Shown: positions 45,170-56,016 of the stretch, piece after piece
How positions within the stretch are numbered: position 1 is the stretch's first letter
Layout: the number at the start of each line of letters is the position of its first letter
NCBI GenBank assembly: GCA_033296885.1
Contig: MU863891.1
Coordinates: forward strand, 1 to 64,000
Origin: Triangularia verruculosa
Lineage: Eukaryota; Ascomycota; Sordariomycetes; Sordariales; Podosporaceae
Direction: 5' to 3'
DNA: 64,000 nucleotides
Position numbers and translations under genes: made by a program
The notes under the pieces: model-generated
The model's database searches: none
What the model was told of the DNA's origin: nothing
Seen by the model: only the letters and a program-made list of their open reading frames with translations

Positions 45170-45434
45170 AGTATGCTTGCGTTCCCTTCAAGGATTGGTT
45201 CGGCGGCGTTCCCGCAGGAGGCGTAGACGTGGACAATGCAGCAGGCAAGCCGGTTCGTGCCGCGGGAGGTGCTCGCCGCGTCGGACTGGAGTCTGGCAGA
45301 AAAGTTTCCATAGGGACAAGTATGAGCGGCTGTTGGCGATCAAGAAGAAGTAGGATCCGGAGGGCGTGTTCTACGCCACCAATACCGTCGGTTCGGAGGA
45401 CTGGATGCTAGGGGAGAAGACTACCCTGCTCTAA
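45170..45434 (+). pseudogene. 3' remnant of a BBE-type FAD-linked oxidase gene
   Basis: A plus-strand frame near 45290-45434 matches the end of the berberine-bridge-enzyme domain: YERLLAIKKK, then a TAG (45351-45353), then DPEGVFYATNTVGSEDWML, ending in TAA (45432-45434). The family normally runs ...Y.RL..IK.KYDP.GVF..... Just upstream (45170-45290) other frames are open but shifted. Nothing recognisable of the FAD-binding domain remains further upstream, where the coiled-coil gene ends at 44929. It is therefore a truncated and frameshifted relic. Confidence 0.8.
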
Positions 45435-45972
45435 GGACACCTGCCATCGCAGAACAGCAGGTTGCGTCGAGGGGCAGGGTACCCGCTCTTCAAAGCTGGT
45501 GATCCTTAGAGCCAGGGGGTGTGGAGGACCCGGAGTATTCCGAGTTTTGCTGATTTGGTGGGCACGGTATGGGCGGGGGATGTAATGGTTGGAAATGGTT
45601 GGGAATAGCCACGGAATATGGCGGATGCCAGGGCTTGTTTGGGTATGGAAAATGGATGGCAACAGCATGGATATGGACGGCGCTGAAAAAAAGGTTTCTA
45701 TAGGGATAGGTTGGTACCTCTCGGTTCAAGATGTGGACGAGCCACACCCGCTCAAATTTCCATGGGTGGAAAAAGCGCTACGCCTAGCAGCGAACTTTGA
45801 CAAGCCTCTAAACGCCATGTCTGATGCACCGAAAAGGGTTGGAGTGACTCATAGGCCTGCCTAGGTATTTATCCTGCCAATTCTAACTTCTCCTCGTAGC
45901 TAAACCCCAAAGGTCGACCAACTCCAATTTACCACCGCATACCTGGCTGCATACCTTCTGCATCAATACGAC
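45435..45972. other. Intergenic
   Basis: About 540 bp after the oxidase remnant. Low-complexity G+A-rich stretches (GGAATATGGCGGATGCCAGGG, GGTATGGAAAATGG) but no supported exon. Confidence 0.45.
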
Positions 45973-46686
45973 ATGGACCAATTATACTGGGACACTTTTG
46001 GCCCTGAAGACGATGTGTACGACGACGTCCTCTTTTACCAGGCCCTGCAACTCATTCGACAGTGTCCCTGCCGTCGATTCCAAGACTCGGGCTCTGTATC
46101 GCACTGCGTTCGGTGCAAAGCTTTACACGCTCTGTTTGCCCGTCGACTCGGAATTGTCTCCTCTCAGGCATCCGCTAGGTCAGACCACCTAGCGGTTGAG
46201 GAAACCCCGTCGGAGGAACTTGGGGACGGGGCCTTGGACGAGCGGTGGGACGAAAACGACTCCGAGTCGGACGACGAGAGAAGGCTGGAAGAGGTCCCGG
46301 ACAGGCCGCGATGGCGAGATGCGAGCGCCGAACAGTCTGATTATTCGTTCAACACGGCCGACACAAGCGACGCCGAAAGTGAACAACTGGGAACAGAATC
46401 CGATATTGGGAGCCCAGAATTCAACTTGCCTGCCTTGCAGCTCACTTTCATGTCACATCGCCAACAAATCCCACACAGGCCAAGAAACACCACCAATCTG
46501 CGGCGAGCAGCTCAAATCACTTTTGGGCAGTCATATGGAAAAGGGACGGCCCATGCAGTAGGCCTGTTTGCCAACTGCGACGATCCGAGTATCTGGCTCA
46601 GACTCGGTTATTGGATTCGACGGCAAAAAGAGACATGGCTTCACACGAGCCGAATCGGGTATTTAATATTGCGAGCAACCCCGTGA
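45973..46686 (+). CDS. Acidic protein with an N-terminal cysteine cluster, unknown
   Basis: 237 codons in one frame. The N-terminal ~50 residues are MDQLYWDTFGPEDDVYDD followed by QCPCRRF...SHCVRCKALH, a C-x-C ... C-x2-C arrangement that could bind zinc. Residues ~75-150 are very acidic and Ser-rich (DENDSESDDERRLEE). The C-terminal third is more basic (RNTTNLRRAAQITFGQ). There is no signal peptide or membrane segment. No family recognised. The strongly non-random composition and a clean stop support a real gene, probably nuclear. Confidence 0.55.
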   Translation: MDQLYWDTFGPEDDVYDDVLFYQALQLIRQCPCRRFQDSGSVSHCVRCKALHALFARRLGIVSSQASARSDHLAVEETPSEELGDGALDERWDENDSESDDERRLEEVPDRPRWRDASAEQSDYSFNTADTSDAESEQLGTESDIGSPEFNLPALQLTFMSHRQQIPHRPRNTTNLRRAAQITFGQSYGKGTAHAVGLFANCDDPSIWLRLGYWIRRQKETWLHTSRIGYLILRATP

Positions 46687-48535
46687 CAGGGACCTACCTA
46701 CATCGCGTGACAGGGTCCTCCTGTATTTAGACTCGGAACCTCTCCTATAGCAAGTAGAAGGCCAGACATATTATTACCATCATACCAACCAATTGCTTTG
46801 AGCCCATTCACATCACAGACGTGTCCCTGTGAGCTGTGAGCTGTGCTCCTCATCTGATTCCTCAGAGCCCTCCGAGCCTCCGCTGCCTCAGGCCGCAGTA
46901 GACAGCCAATCGCCGGTGACGCCCCCCAGCAGGAGCTGACCAATCAAGCGTGTCCCGTACCGAGTCCCGAGGACTCGGGACATCGGGACCAGACACACTC
47001 CCGTCTCAGTTCTACGGACAAACAGGTAGACTACCTTAGTATATAGTTGTGTTGCTGGCAGCTTAGTGAGGGACCTGTCCTGGTTCCTCACGCAAGAAAT
47101 ATCACGTTCATGTCTACAATCTTGCAATTCCTCTCCTCAAGCTCTTTGCAGAACACCCTCTTGACAAGTTGAGCACATGACACTGATGTTGATGGGATGT
47201 GCTACCATACCCGGCTTACAGCATTGAATTGCCAATCTTCGAGGCTTATTCGAGTACCTGAAAGGCATGATGTGCAATGGGGAGCTGATCAACTCACAAT
47301 CTAGCTAGTCGTCTTATTTCGTTGTCTTGTTGCTTACCTAGCGTGCCACGGACATGCAGCGGCGTAGCCGTCAACGTCCGCCAAGACGCAAGGCTGCCAA
47401 TAACACGACAATGTCCTTGTTGAGCAGCCTCTTGATGCACAACGCTAGCCAGGCGTTCCACACAGAGCAGTAAGCGCCAAGTTGACCGACTCCAGTCGAG
47501 TTGAGCGAGGCTCGGAAAGTGAAGCAAGGTCTGCCTCATTAGCGGCGTATTAGCCTCCAACGTCTTGTTGGGTTTGTGCCTTCTCCTTTCTGATGGCAAG
47601 CTTCACACCTTTGCCGGCAACAAATGGCCCGCTGAGTCAGGCTAATTACGGAGAAATATTGGCGTTGGAGCTAAAGAGCTATTCGTTACTAAGAAGATTA
47701 ACACCGAAAGGTTGAGGAAAGGCGGGCGTCGTAGGAGTTGACGAGAATTGGGCGACTCAGCAGCAGGAGGCGAACTGAAGAATAAGCAAAGTGATAGAAA
47801 TGGGAAGAGATATAAACTGTATATTTGGGAAGTAAAGGGATAACAGGGAAGCTGTTGAAGATTGGGAAGTACACGTCGAGGACTGGAAAGTAGACACGAG
47901 AAGTGGCGGTTTGAAAAGCTGGGAGAACAGGGATGTAGACAATGGCTGGAAAATACCACAATCAATGAATGAGACTTCGCCCTGCGGTGGTTGAGAGTGG
48001 ATGTGAGGCAGCTGTCAGGTTGCCACTGGGTGGGGAGGTTGGCCTGAGGAAGAAACTGGAACAATTGATTAAGTTCAATAGGCGTGCCCCCGCGGGTCTT
48101 CCTGTTGTCTGCCTCGCGCTGGAGGTCACACGATCAAAACACTGATGCTGGTTACCTACGGTGGAGTGGTGGTATGGCGGAGCTAGGTGTCAGCAAGGCC
48201 TCAGGCACCTCTGTCACTGCGTAGGTACCTGCCTTGATGGCTTCAGAGCCTCCAGAAAAAGGAGACGACTGAGCAGAGGAGAAAGGCAGGTAAGTTTTGG
48301 CACACAAGCAACCTCCACAGGGGCGTCCGGTCGTGTTTTGAAGCTTGAAAGTCCACCTCCCGGCACAGATACAAATATCCTTCGCCCCTCCCAAATTCCC
48401 ATTCTCCTCGCAAAAACCCACAGTCGTCTTTTGCAAAAGTCGTGAAAATTCCAAAGAACCTTCCACATTCAATTTCTTTTCTCACTTGAACTATCTTGCA
48501 ACAAACACATCACTTCACACGACCACGACTTCAAG
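46687..48535. other. Long intergenic region
   Basis: 1.85 kb without a supported gene. There is an imperfect palindrome at about 46952-46988 whose core is GTCCCGA-GGAC-TCGGGAC. Minus-strand open frames at 47294-47599 and 47642-48064 are Ser/Leu/Pro-rich and look like chance frames in GA-rich DNA. Confidence 0.45.
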
Positions 48536-49326
48536 ATGGCTGCCACTACACCCGTCATTCCCGCTCTCACCACCGCTGTGGTCGACAACAGCCCTGCCAA
48601 TTCTCCGGGCCTTACCGGACCTGTGAAGACCGACGACCACATCACCGGCCTGATCTCAACCCCGCGGGCCTCTCCCCGCCGCCAGTCTCCCCAGCATATC
48701 AAGGGTCTCGTCAGACGCCTCGAGACTCCTGACTACCTAGTCAGGAGTCGCTTTTGGTCGAACCCTTTCTGGCGCTACAGGCCTAGTAGCAAATCCACTG
48801 GGCCCGATCACGAGAGAACCTCGGCCAAGATCAGCCCTGACCCGCCCACCTGTCTCATCACCGGCCAGGTCCACAAGCGGAGCCGGCAGGACCGCCGCGA
48901 GTGGAAGATCAAGCGCCGCAGCAAGGCGCAGATGGAAACTGGAAGCGGTCCCAGCCCCAAGGAGAACTTGAAGGAGTCGAGCGAGTAAGTCACTGTTTTG
49001 TTCCACTAAAAAATCAATCGAGCAGTCATCCTAACGAGTCTCACAGCGACGCCGACCCGTTCAGTACCTCGCTGGACGGGGAGGATCAGCGTCTGAACGA
49101 TCTCTTTGCCCAGGCCAAGAAGAACATGGACGCCAACCAGGCCAAGATTAAAAAGTGGCTGGAAGACGAGGCCGCGAGAGAAAACCGGGAGCAGGAAAGG
49201 CGGGCCAGACGGAAGGAGGAGAGGAGGCTTGCGAAGCTTCGCACCAGGGCTGCTACGAGGGCCATTGCCGCTTTGAGAACCCCGAGGGATGAGAGAGCTG
49301 CCGCTCGTGGGAGCAAGAGAGCTTGA
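48536..49326 (+). CDS. Basic protein with a CLITGQV motif and C-terminal helix, unknown
   Basis: Two exons, 48536-48984 and 49047-49326, with a 62-bp intron (GTAAGT...CTCACAG, branch CTAAC), giving 242 residues. The N-terminal half is disordered and Ser/Pro-rich with RRLETPDYLVRSRFW. The motif TCLITGQVHKRSRQDRREWK lies near residues 100-120. The C-terminal half is a long, highly charged helix (AKKNMDANQAKIKKWLEDE, then RRARRKEERRLAKLR). A gene at about 58 kb on the other strand carries the same CLITGQV...R...R.EW motif, so this may mark an undescribed fungal family. There is no signal peptide. The basic tail suggests a nuclear location, which is inference. Confidence 0.65.
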
Positions 49327-50929
49327 TTTTGGTGCTTTTTTTCTTTTTCGGGATTGGAATTGAGATACCCCGGAAGTAAATGGCAGGTGGACTAGGATTG
49401 GAATACCCGGAAGGAAATGAACGATGGGATACGGATACGGTTGGGTGAATATTGGCAACGGATTCATGCAGTACAGGCGTTTATAGGGAATGGAGTCGCT
49501 GAACACTTGATTCCGAGCTGTGATAAGGTACTTTTGATTATTCTCACGTACTGCTGGATGGAATATCATGGCGTCGTCTACGCTGCTGGATGAAAGGTGA
49601 ACACTTTGCCATATGCTACAAGATAAAGATCACCGCGTTGCCATGCCGTCCTCTTCTGGATCACTGCGCTGCTTAACCCAGATTATAACCGGACCACAAG
49701 CTGTTTGCTAATTTACCCATCCATTTTGATACGTTCACCCGTTTGTCCTGTCATTTTGATAAAACTTCGATATTTGGTTTCGAGTTAAAGCTGCCATGCC
49801 ACTCGATATAGAGGACCGGAAGGAAGCCATCGGCAACTGTAGGTAGTCAACTTACATACTCGGCCCAGAGAGCAGAACATGGTCCCGAAGATGCCGCTGC
49901 CTGTGTGGGCAAAGTTGCAAATTGACGAAGAAGGACATGTCGCATATGTTGCCCCGTTGAGGGATGGTGCTCTGTGGTACGTAGTATACGATTAAGGTAT
50001 CACATTCTCCTGCGCGGGTGAGGATAAGCCACAGAGACTGGGGACTCTGGCGATGATGGAATTGGAGGAGATAACGGTGGCATCTGGATGGACTGTGGAT
50101 TTACGGTTACCGGCATAGCCCTACGCTGCCGGGTTCAAAATCGCCTCGTTCTTTTATGCTATCCGGCTCAAAACCATCGTGTTATCACACTTTATTGGTT
50201 GAAAATCAGGGCGTTGCTTTTGGTTACCTGGATGAGATCCCTGCATTGCCTTGCGTGCTTGGTCTCGATCGCGGCGTTTTCATCGCTGTTCTAGCCGGGG
50301 AAGAACATAGATTGTTCAGGCGTCGTAGAGATGAGCGTGGACGGTTGAGGCTGAACCTTACTGTGAGAATAGAGCTTGTTGGTTCAAGGCCCAAAACAAA
50401 GAACGCGGCTTGACGGGGGGTTGGCGCCGAGAACTTGACACCGAGAACTTAATGCTGAGGAACTGGCAACGAGTAATTGCCAACGAGAGGTCGACAGCGA
50501 GGGGTTGAGCGTGAGGGTGCCTGAACTGATATCTGGCACACCACCTCTCAGTGGTGGGCCACTGTAAATCCCACTGTGCTACAGTGGTCTTGCCCTGGAA
50601 GATTAGGGGGTGAGGTCCCACAACCTAGATACCTTATGCCCTGCTTCCGGGTTGTTTGCCCTCCCGGGCCCGCCCGGGCTCTTCAGGCTCGCATCCTCCC
50701 GTCTTTGCATCACCCATCTCTGGTACCCGCAGGAGTTCTGGTTTGCTACAACACACTATCAAAATCATTCAGTTTGCACTGCTCAGTTAGCATATGTGCC
50801 TCTCTCACATTGCAGATCATCGGAACATCAGAACCCACCACTATTAGCGCTTGAAATGGGAATATTCCCGTCTTGCTCCCAACCTTCGCTCTCTGCCATC
50901 GTAGGCTGCCAAGTTCTCCATCAGAATTC
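49327..50929. other. Long intergenic region with weak coding traces
   Basis: 1.6 kb. Near 49872 a short plus-strand frame reads MVPKMPLPVWAKLQIDEEG and continues to VAPLRDGALW, followed by a donor-like GTACGT. Frames at 50088-50413 might be its continuation. I could not build a complete gene, so this is at most a remnant. Near 50425-50515 there are short GAGAACTTGACACC-type repeats. Confidence 0.35.
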
Positions 50930-51443
50930 ATGAATCACTCAGCTCAAGAAACACTACAACGGCGACAGTACTCTAGTGCCAGTATGTTTTCTTTGGGGAG
51001 CTGGACACGTTCAGCAAACAGGAAGAATGGCAGATCATCCCGATCACGCAGTAAAGGCAGGGCAGTCACGCAGTCACCGCGTAAGTCTTTCCTTTCCCTC
51101 ACCAGATCCCTAGTCAAAAGCATGCTCTAACCACTCAAGCTCGTCTAATAGTGAGCAATCTTCGCCCTCCAAAACCGATCCGAGCGGAAGACCAGCTCGA
51201 GGTTCGAGCGAGCTAAGAAACATGCGACCGCTTACAAGGACGGCCACCCAAAGAAGCTGGGCAGGTTCAGAGAAAGTTACAACATGAGGGGTAACAAGCT
51301 CACCGGCGAGGAGTATGGGGCTGTGATAAATGCTATGGCTTGGTTAAAAAATTGGATGATGTGCATCATGGTCTGGGTAACTCTCAGATGCCAGGAGAGT
51401 GTCAAGGAAGAGACGGGAGAAGCCAGATTTGGGTGGTGCTAGG
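50930..51443 (+). CDS. Possible small basic two-exon gene, unknown
   Basis: Exon 1, 50930-51080, encodes a Ser/Arg-rich segment (MNHSAQETLQRRQYSS, then SANRKNGRSSRSRSKGR) and ends at GTAAGT. Skipping to 51156 in the matching phase opens a protein-like exon to a TAG at 51441-51443: KKHATAYKDGHPKKLGRFRE, then NKLTGEEYGAVINAMAWLKN. The acceptor (TGAG) is poor, which is the weak point. The second exon looks convincingly coding, with a mixed basic and amphipathic composition. The product would be about 145 residues. No family recognised. Confidence 0.4.
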
Positions 51444-52316
51444 TTGTACGAAAATGGGGTGGAAAGAGTGGAATATCAGAGTTGTCACCAGCTGGCCTTG
51501 TTGCTGTGTGCGATAACACTGACAACTAGGTCAGCAAAAGTGACGGGGGGAGACTGTTGGTATACGTCAGAGTATGGTGACTCGCGTGATCAGTGGATGG
51601 AATAACTGAAAGGATCCCAGTGCTGGGGCAGTTGAGTGAAAAGGCCATCGGTCCTACCAAGTATACCTACCTATAAATGGCATTCTCAGTAGGTACATCT
51701 TGCATAGCGCCCTGGCAGTAACTCTTTGCGGTGGCAACCTTACAGCCGTATCTCCTGGATTCTTCTTGTTTAGATAGTCCCGCCTGTCGGAGGCTTAAAG
51801 GTATGCCCATGGTGAGGACATGCGTGTCCTGCCACCCAGGAAGTCGGGGGTCTTGCGGTGCATTTGAAGAATGCCGGTGGATATACACCAGACTCCCAGG
51901 GTTGTCCGACGCTGTGGGTGAGGGTCATCTAGGATTGTGGCCTGGAGGCTGCTGCATCATCGTATATATATTGTATGACTTTAGCCCCACGCTACTTCAG
52001 TGGTGTTTTGGTACGAAGGTGGGTGCCGGCGTCTATTTTCATCTTATGTGCCACCATGGACATTGGACGCTGATTCACCTCAGGACCCACTGCACCGACG
52101 CCCCCACGACAAGCAGTATTGCTCCTCCAACCTCTTTCCTGTCGCCAATTTGAACATTTGGCTTTTGCCGATTTTCACCACAATCGTCACACTCGCGACA
52201 TCATACCTTATCCCACCGACTAGCGATTACCTTCACTTGCTGTTCTCGATCAGTCAGACATCTCCATCTATACCTACGCACACAACACTCTTCGGCTGGT
52301 CAAATCTGCATACATC
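51444..52316. other. Intergenic
   Basis: About 870 bp. The last ~170 bp before the next start are pyrimidine-rich, as in fungal leaders. No supported exon. Confidence 0.45.
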
Positions 52317-53108
52317 ATGGACCAATCCTCAGACTCTTCCGCCAAGCGCGTTCCAGCTATCCATCGTGGAATCCGCGGGTCAGGACAAGTGTGGCCAAAC
52401 CATCCAACACCTCTCCAGCCATCATACCCTCCCTCTGCCTCATCTTCAGGAAACCCCATTCGAACCATCTTTGATCTCTATCGCCTGAGAGATGGGTCGG
52501 TCAAATGGCGCCGCGAAGACACCAACCAGCATGGCCTGTCCCACCAGGAGCCTGACTCCGAGCCTGTGGCTGAATTCAAGCGACGGTTCATCGAGGTTTT
52601 CGGCAGTAAAAGCGATGGAACAATATACACCTGCGACAAGAGGCTCGAGAAGATGGACCAGCAGAACTCCAAACGTCAGAAACTAGGCAATGTGCGCGAC
52701 ACGAAAGAAACTGGTCTCCGAAGAGGAGACAGGCCGCAGCGTTATTACCATCGTCAGCAGAACCATGTGATAGCGGAATCACCATTGGTACACCTTCGCA
52801 TGAACTTCAAGTTCACCTTCCGATCTGCCCCATCGACAACCGACCAGAGCCCCTATGATGCTACCACGCAAGATCCCAGCCGCGGTCCTAAACAGAACAC
52901 TGCTATTGAAGACAGTCCGGGTGAAGGCGTGGCCACCAACGAGACAAGGCATGATGGTACCCATGACGACAATGGAACGGCTTCTCAAGAAAACATCGAT
53001 GAGCTTGGAGATGAGGCCGACTGTCCATCTGGTGTGGGTATAGAACCAGAGCTTGTTCCCCATCATCCAGCTCTGGTGTACAGGTTCAAAGCCGGCAAAG
53101 GACACTAG
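52317..53108 (+). CDS. Hydrophilic protein of unknown function
   Basis: 263 codons in one frame. The N-terminal ~50 residues are Ser/Pro-rich. A more ordered part follows (TIFDLYRLRDGSVKWRRED, AEFKRRFIEVFGSKSD), then a basic stretch (NSKRQKLGNVRDTKETGLRR) and a segment LVHLRMNFKFTFRS. The last third is acidic and Asn/Asp/Glu-rich, ending PALVYRFKAGKGH. There is no signal peptide or membrane span. Composition and clean boundaries support a gene. The GKFKF/FTFRS-type segment could be a short beta domain but I cannot name it. Confidence 0.6.
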   Translation: MDQSSDSSAKRVPAIHRGIRGSGQVWPNHPTPLQPSYPPSASSSGNPIRTIFDLYRLRDGSVKWRREDTNQHGLSHQEPDSEPVAEFKRRFIEVFGSKSDGTIYTCDKRLEKMDQQNSKRQKLGNVRDTKETGLRRGDRPQRYYHRQQNHVIAESPLVHLRMNFKFTFRSAPSTTDQSPYDATTQDPSRGPKQNTAIEDSPGEGVATNETRHDGTHDDNGTASQENIDELGDEADCPSGVGIEPELVPHHPALVYRFKAGKGH

Positions 53109-54291
53109 CGTAAGTTACCCATCCATCATGTCAAGGAAGTTTGCGGATAACTGATAACCACTTGGGCCTCTAGCGATCATCATCCACATCTACCACACCC
53201 TCCTTCCATGGGCGAAATGAGAAACGAACTACGGTATGCAGGCGATGATGTCAACTTGTGTAGCTAAGAGTCAGAGGTCCAGGCAGTGGCTGAATTATGG
53301 CAGGGAGCCTCTTTGGTCTAGTTGGAGGGAGAAGGCGCTGGTAAAACAGCAGGGGCGACTCCGAATAGACTTGGGAAACGGAGGGTTGGGAAGGTAGCAT
53401 GTACTTGTGTGTAGATTACTCATCATACTTTAATCGCACCATGATTGGGGACAGTCAGATCCTGAACAGCATCATTGTTGGGGGCGACGACGTTGTAAAT
53501 GACATTATTAATGATAGAATCCCCAACAAACTCAAAGATTAATGTCAGCATTAGATACTTGACCAGTTGGAGGAACCAGTTCCAATCATCGAACGATACT
53601 TTGACTTAAATTCGCACCACAATATCCTGTCAAGTTGTAAAAATAAGACATCAGGCTTGACAGGAAGTTTTTCAAACAGGCAAGCAGTCAAAACCCAGGT
53701 CGCCAGCGGAAGAGGTGGTGAAACCATGAAGCCATAGAAGCATAAAAAGTAACGTCCCCGTTTCCATTGACATCGAGCCTTTTCCTCCGCTTAAGGCGGT
53801 CGATCTCCGAGCACGTTCTACCCAACATGTAACTGATCTTTTACAGTTGTCCCAGCACCCTCCAACAGAGGCGTCAACAAAACAATGAACGAGGAAGAGA
53901 AATGCCAAAATAAAGAGCACAACGAACACAAGAAATCTAAACAGATACATAAAAGCAACAAAGTAAAAGATAAAAAAAGAAAGGATCTATGAAATACTAA
54001 AAAAAGATCCCAGGGCCGAATAACCATTTACCCATGTAAAAAGAAGGTTCACGGAACCAAAAAGATGCTTCGCTCACCCCACGCCATGATTGACCCCTTT
54101 GCGCCCATCCCAGCGCTATGCAGTTTACCGCCATGAACCAAACCCGAACCTCCATCTCAGCGCCGGCCAGAAACCTTTCCTGAACCTTGGCTCTAATACC
54201 TTATCCACCTAGGTACCCGACCCCTTCCCAACCCAATACCGTGGCCATACACTACTCCAACATTTTTTTGTGTTTTTCTTTTAACCTCCAT
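53109..54291. other. Intergenic, convergent 3' ends
   Basis: 1.18 kb between two convergent genes. It should hold both 3' UTRs. A short minus-strand frame at 53672-53950 with a hydrophobic start is not convincing as a gene. Confidence 0.45.
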
Positions 54292-56016
54292 TCAAAAGTA
54301 CCTGCCAGTCCTCTTCACCGCATCCTTCCACCTCGCCAACGTCACCCGGTGGGTACCAGCCCTGTCCCGCGCCGTCAAAACAGCGGGGAAGTAGTGGGCG
54401 TACGCCGGCTCACGCCTCTCGTACCCAACCTTCCACGCTTGCAGCTGCTTCACGTGGGCTTCCTCGTACTCCTCCCGCTTCTTGGCGGCGTAGTCGAGAC
54501 GCCGCTGGTCGAGCATCTCGGCGATTTCGGCCGAGAGTTTGGAGTCGCTGCTCAGGAGATGGTTAGCATTCTTTACACGAAAAGCGGATGGGAAAGGACG
54601 GGGAACATACGAGGAGGCGGGGGCGTTGACGTTGTCGTCGAACAGGTCGACGCTTCTCTGCTCCCGGGCGAAGTCGTCCAAAGCTCTCTCGTTTCTTCGG
54701 TCCTCACGGTTCTTCCGGATCATGGTGTAGTAGTCCTGGAGTCTCCGCGTGTCTTCGTCTTGGGGGTAGTGGGTGTTCTCGACGTAGACGCAGGTGTTGT
54801 CTGAGAAGGCGATCTTTCTCGTGGGACGATCCCGGGGCTGGCCAGGTTGGGACTTGTTCACCTTTAGGTGGCTCTTGGTGGGAGTGGCAATCCTGTGATT
54901 GGGAGGGGTCTTCATGTGAGGCTGCTCATCCTCAACGACCTTGAGCTTGTCGGTGTTGGCAGTGCCATTGCGCTTGCGAATACGGCGAGTAGGCCGGGAA
55001 TGGAGAGTAGGCTGTACAGGAGCAGGAGTTGGCTGTACATGAGCAGGAGTGACGGCCAGCGTGGTCTGGTTAAGCTTAATACGGCCGGTTGCGACAGCAT
55101 ACTGGTAGTCATCCATCGAGGCAGCATCCTGTGTGGAAACGACCACGGACTTCGAGTTCTCCGCGTTGACATTCTCGAGAGTGGACAGGAGTTGGGCAGC
55201 GACGGCGGCCTTAGACTGCGTGCTCTTCTTCGTAATCGAAGTACGGCTCTTCACGACCTTGTTCTTGCTTGAAAACGAGGACTGGGCAGAAGACTTTGTC
55301 TTGGTCTGTGCAGTGCCAGCATCCAGAGTCGAGCTCTTGTCGGTATGGATCTTGACCTCCGAATTGGCCTCTATGGCGGGAAGGGTGATGCCATAGATGG
55401 TCTTGATTCCGTTGCTGTCTCTGTAGACTTGGTGGAAGTACCTCGCATAAGGGCTTGAAATGTGAAGTTCGTTCAAGGATTTGATCAGAGCATTGATATG
55501 AGTGTCTCTAAGGACTCGGGAGTTGCTTCTGCGGGTTTTGTAAGTCCTGCTGATATGCTGTCTGCTCTTGGGGCTTTGATGGCCCTGACTGGTACTGTCA
55601 TTGACGCGAGAGCTCTCCTTGGAGCTCTGATGACGTTTGGGAGAGGGCTCCAAATTGTTGGTCGCGATGTCATGAGAACGGATGAATACATCTATGTCTT
55701 CGGTCTCAGAGATCTGGTCGCGACGTCGCTTCCCGAGGGGGGAAGGTGGAGAAGAGGATGAAGAGATGGTCGCGGAGATGGGAGCAGTGACAGTGGAACC
55801 CCCCTTGTTGCGGTCGGAGTTGTTGATGGCAGCGGAAGTAATCTGGCTGAGGTTCATGGTGGCGAGCTTCCTCTGAACGATAGAAAAAGCAAACTGCTGG
55901 AAGAGCGACTTGGGCGACTGAGTGAGGGGAATCCAGGACCCAGTGGAAGTTTTGTAGGCTGGCTGATATCTGACACCGCGGCGGATGGGCGAACTGAAGA
56001 TCAAGTGGCTGACCAT
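54292..56016 (-). CDS. Basic Ser/Thr/Gln-rich nuclear-type protein, unknown
   Basis: A 574-codon frame from MVSHLIFSSP. A later ATG, MNLSQITSAA at about residue 54, is also a plausible start. The frame hides a 63-bp stopless intron (54548-54610: donor GTATGT, branch GCTAAC, acceptor CAG), so the spliced product is about 553 residues. The N-terminal half has SPPSPLGKRRRDQISET, a nuclear-localisation-like element. A conserved-looking core follows (LHISSPYARYFHQVYRD, KTIYGITLPAIEAN). The C-terminal ~170 residues contain two charged helices (RRLQDYYTMIRKNREDRRNE; EMLDQRRLDYAAKKREEYEE) and end in TLARWKDAVKRTGRYF. No enzyme motif is seen. Confidence 0.65.
   Translation of the reverse strand: MVSHLIFSSPIRRGVRYQPAYKTSTGSWIPLTQSPKSLFQQFAFSIVQRKLATMNLSQITSAAINNSDRNKGGSTVTAPISATISSSSSPPSPLGKRRRDQISETEDIDVFIRSHDIATNNLEPSPKRHQSSKESSRVNDSTSQGHQSPKSRQHISRTYKTRRSNSRVLRDTHINALIKSLNELHISSPYARYFHQVYRDSNGIKTIYGITLPAIEANSEVKIHTDKSSTLDAGTAQTKTKSSAQSSFSSKNKVVKSRTSITKKSTQSKAAVAAQLLSTLENVNAENSKSVVVSTQDAASMDDYQYAVATGRIKLNQTTLAVTPAHVQPTPAPVQPTLHSRPTRRIRKRNGTANTDKLKVVEDEQPHMKTPPNHRIATPTKSHLKVNKSQPGQPRDRPTRKIAFSDNTCVYVENTHYPQDEDTRRLQDYYTMIRKNREDRRNERALDDFAREQRSVDLFDDNVNAPASSYVPRPFPSAFRVKNANHLLSSDSKLSAEIAEMLDQRRLDYAAKKREEYEEAHVKQLQAWKVGYERREPAYAHYFPAVLTARDRAGTHRVTLARWKDAVKRTGRYF

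Noticed and set aside
47642..48064. 140-codon minus-strand frame rich in Ser, Leu and Pro
   Set aside because: Low-complexity translation of GA-rich DNA, with several equally open overlapping frames and no start context or motif.
53672..53950. 92-codon minus-strand frame with a hydrophobic N-terminus, possibly a small secreted protein
   Set aside because: It lies in a convergent 3' intergenic region, the hydrophobic part is low complexity, and an overlapping frame (53818-54027) is just as hydrophobic.
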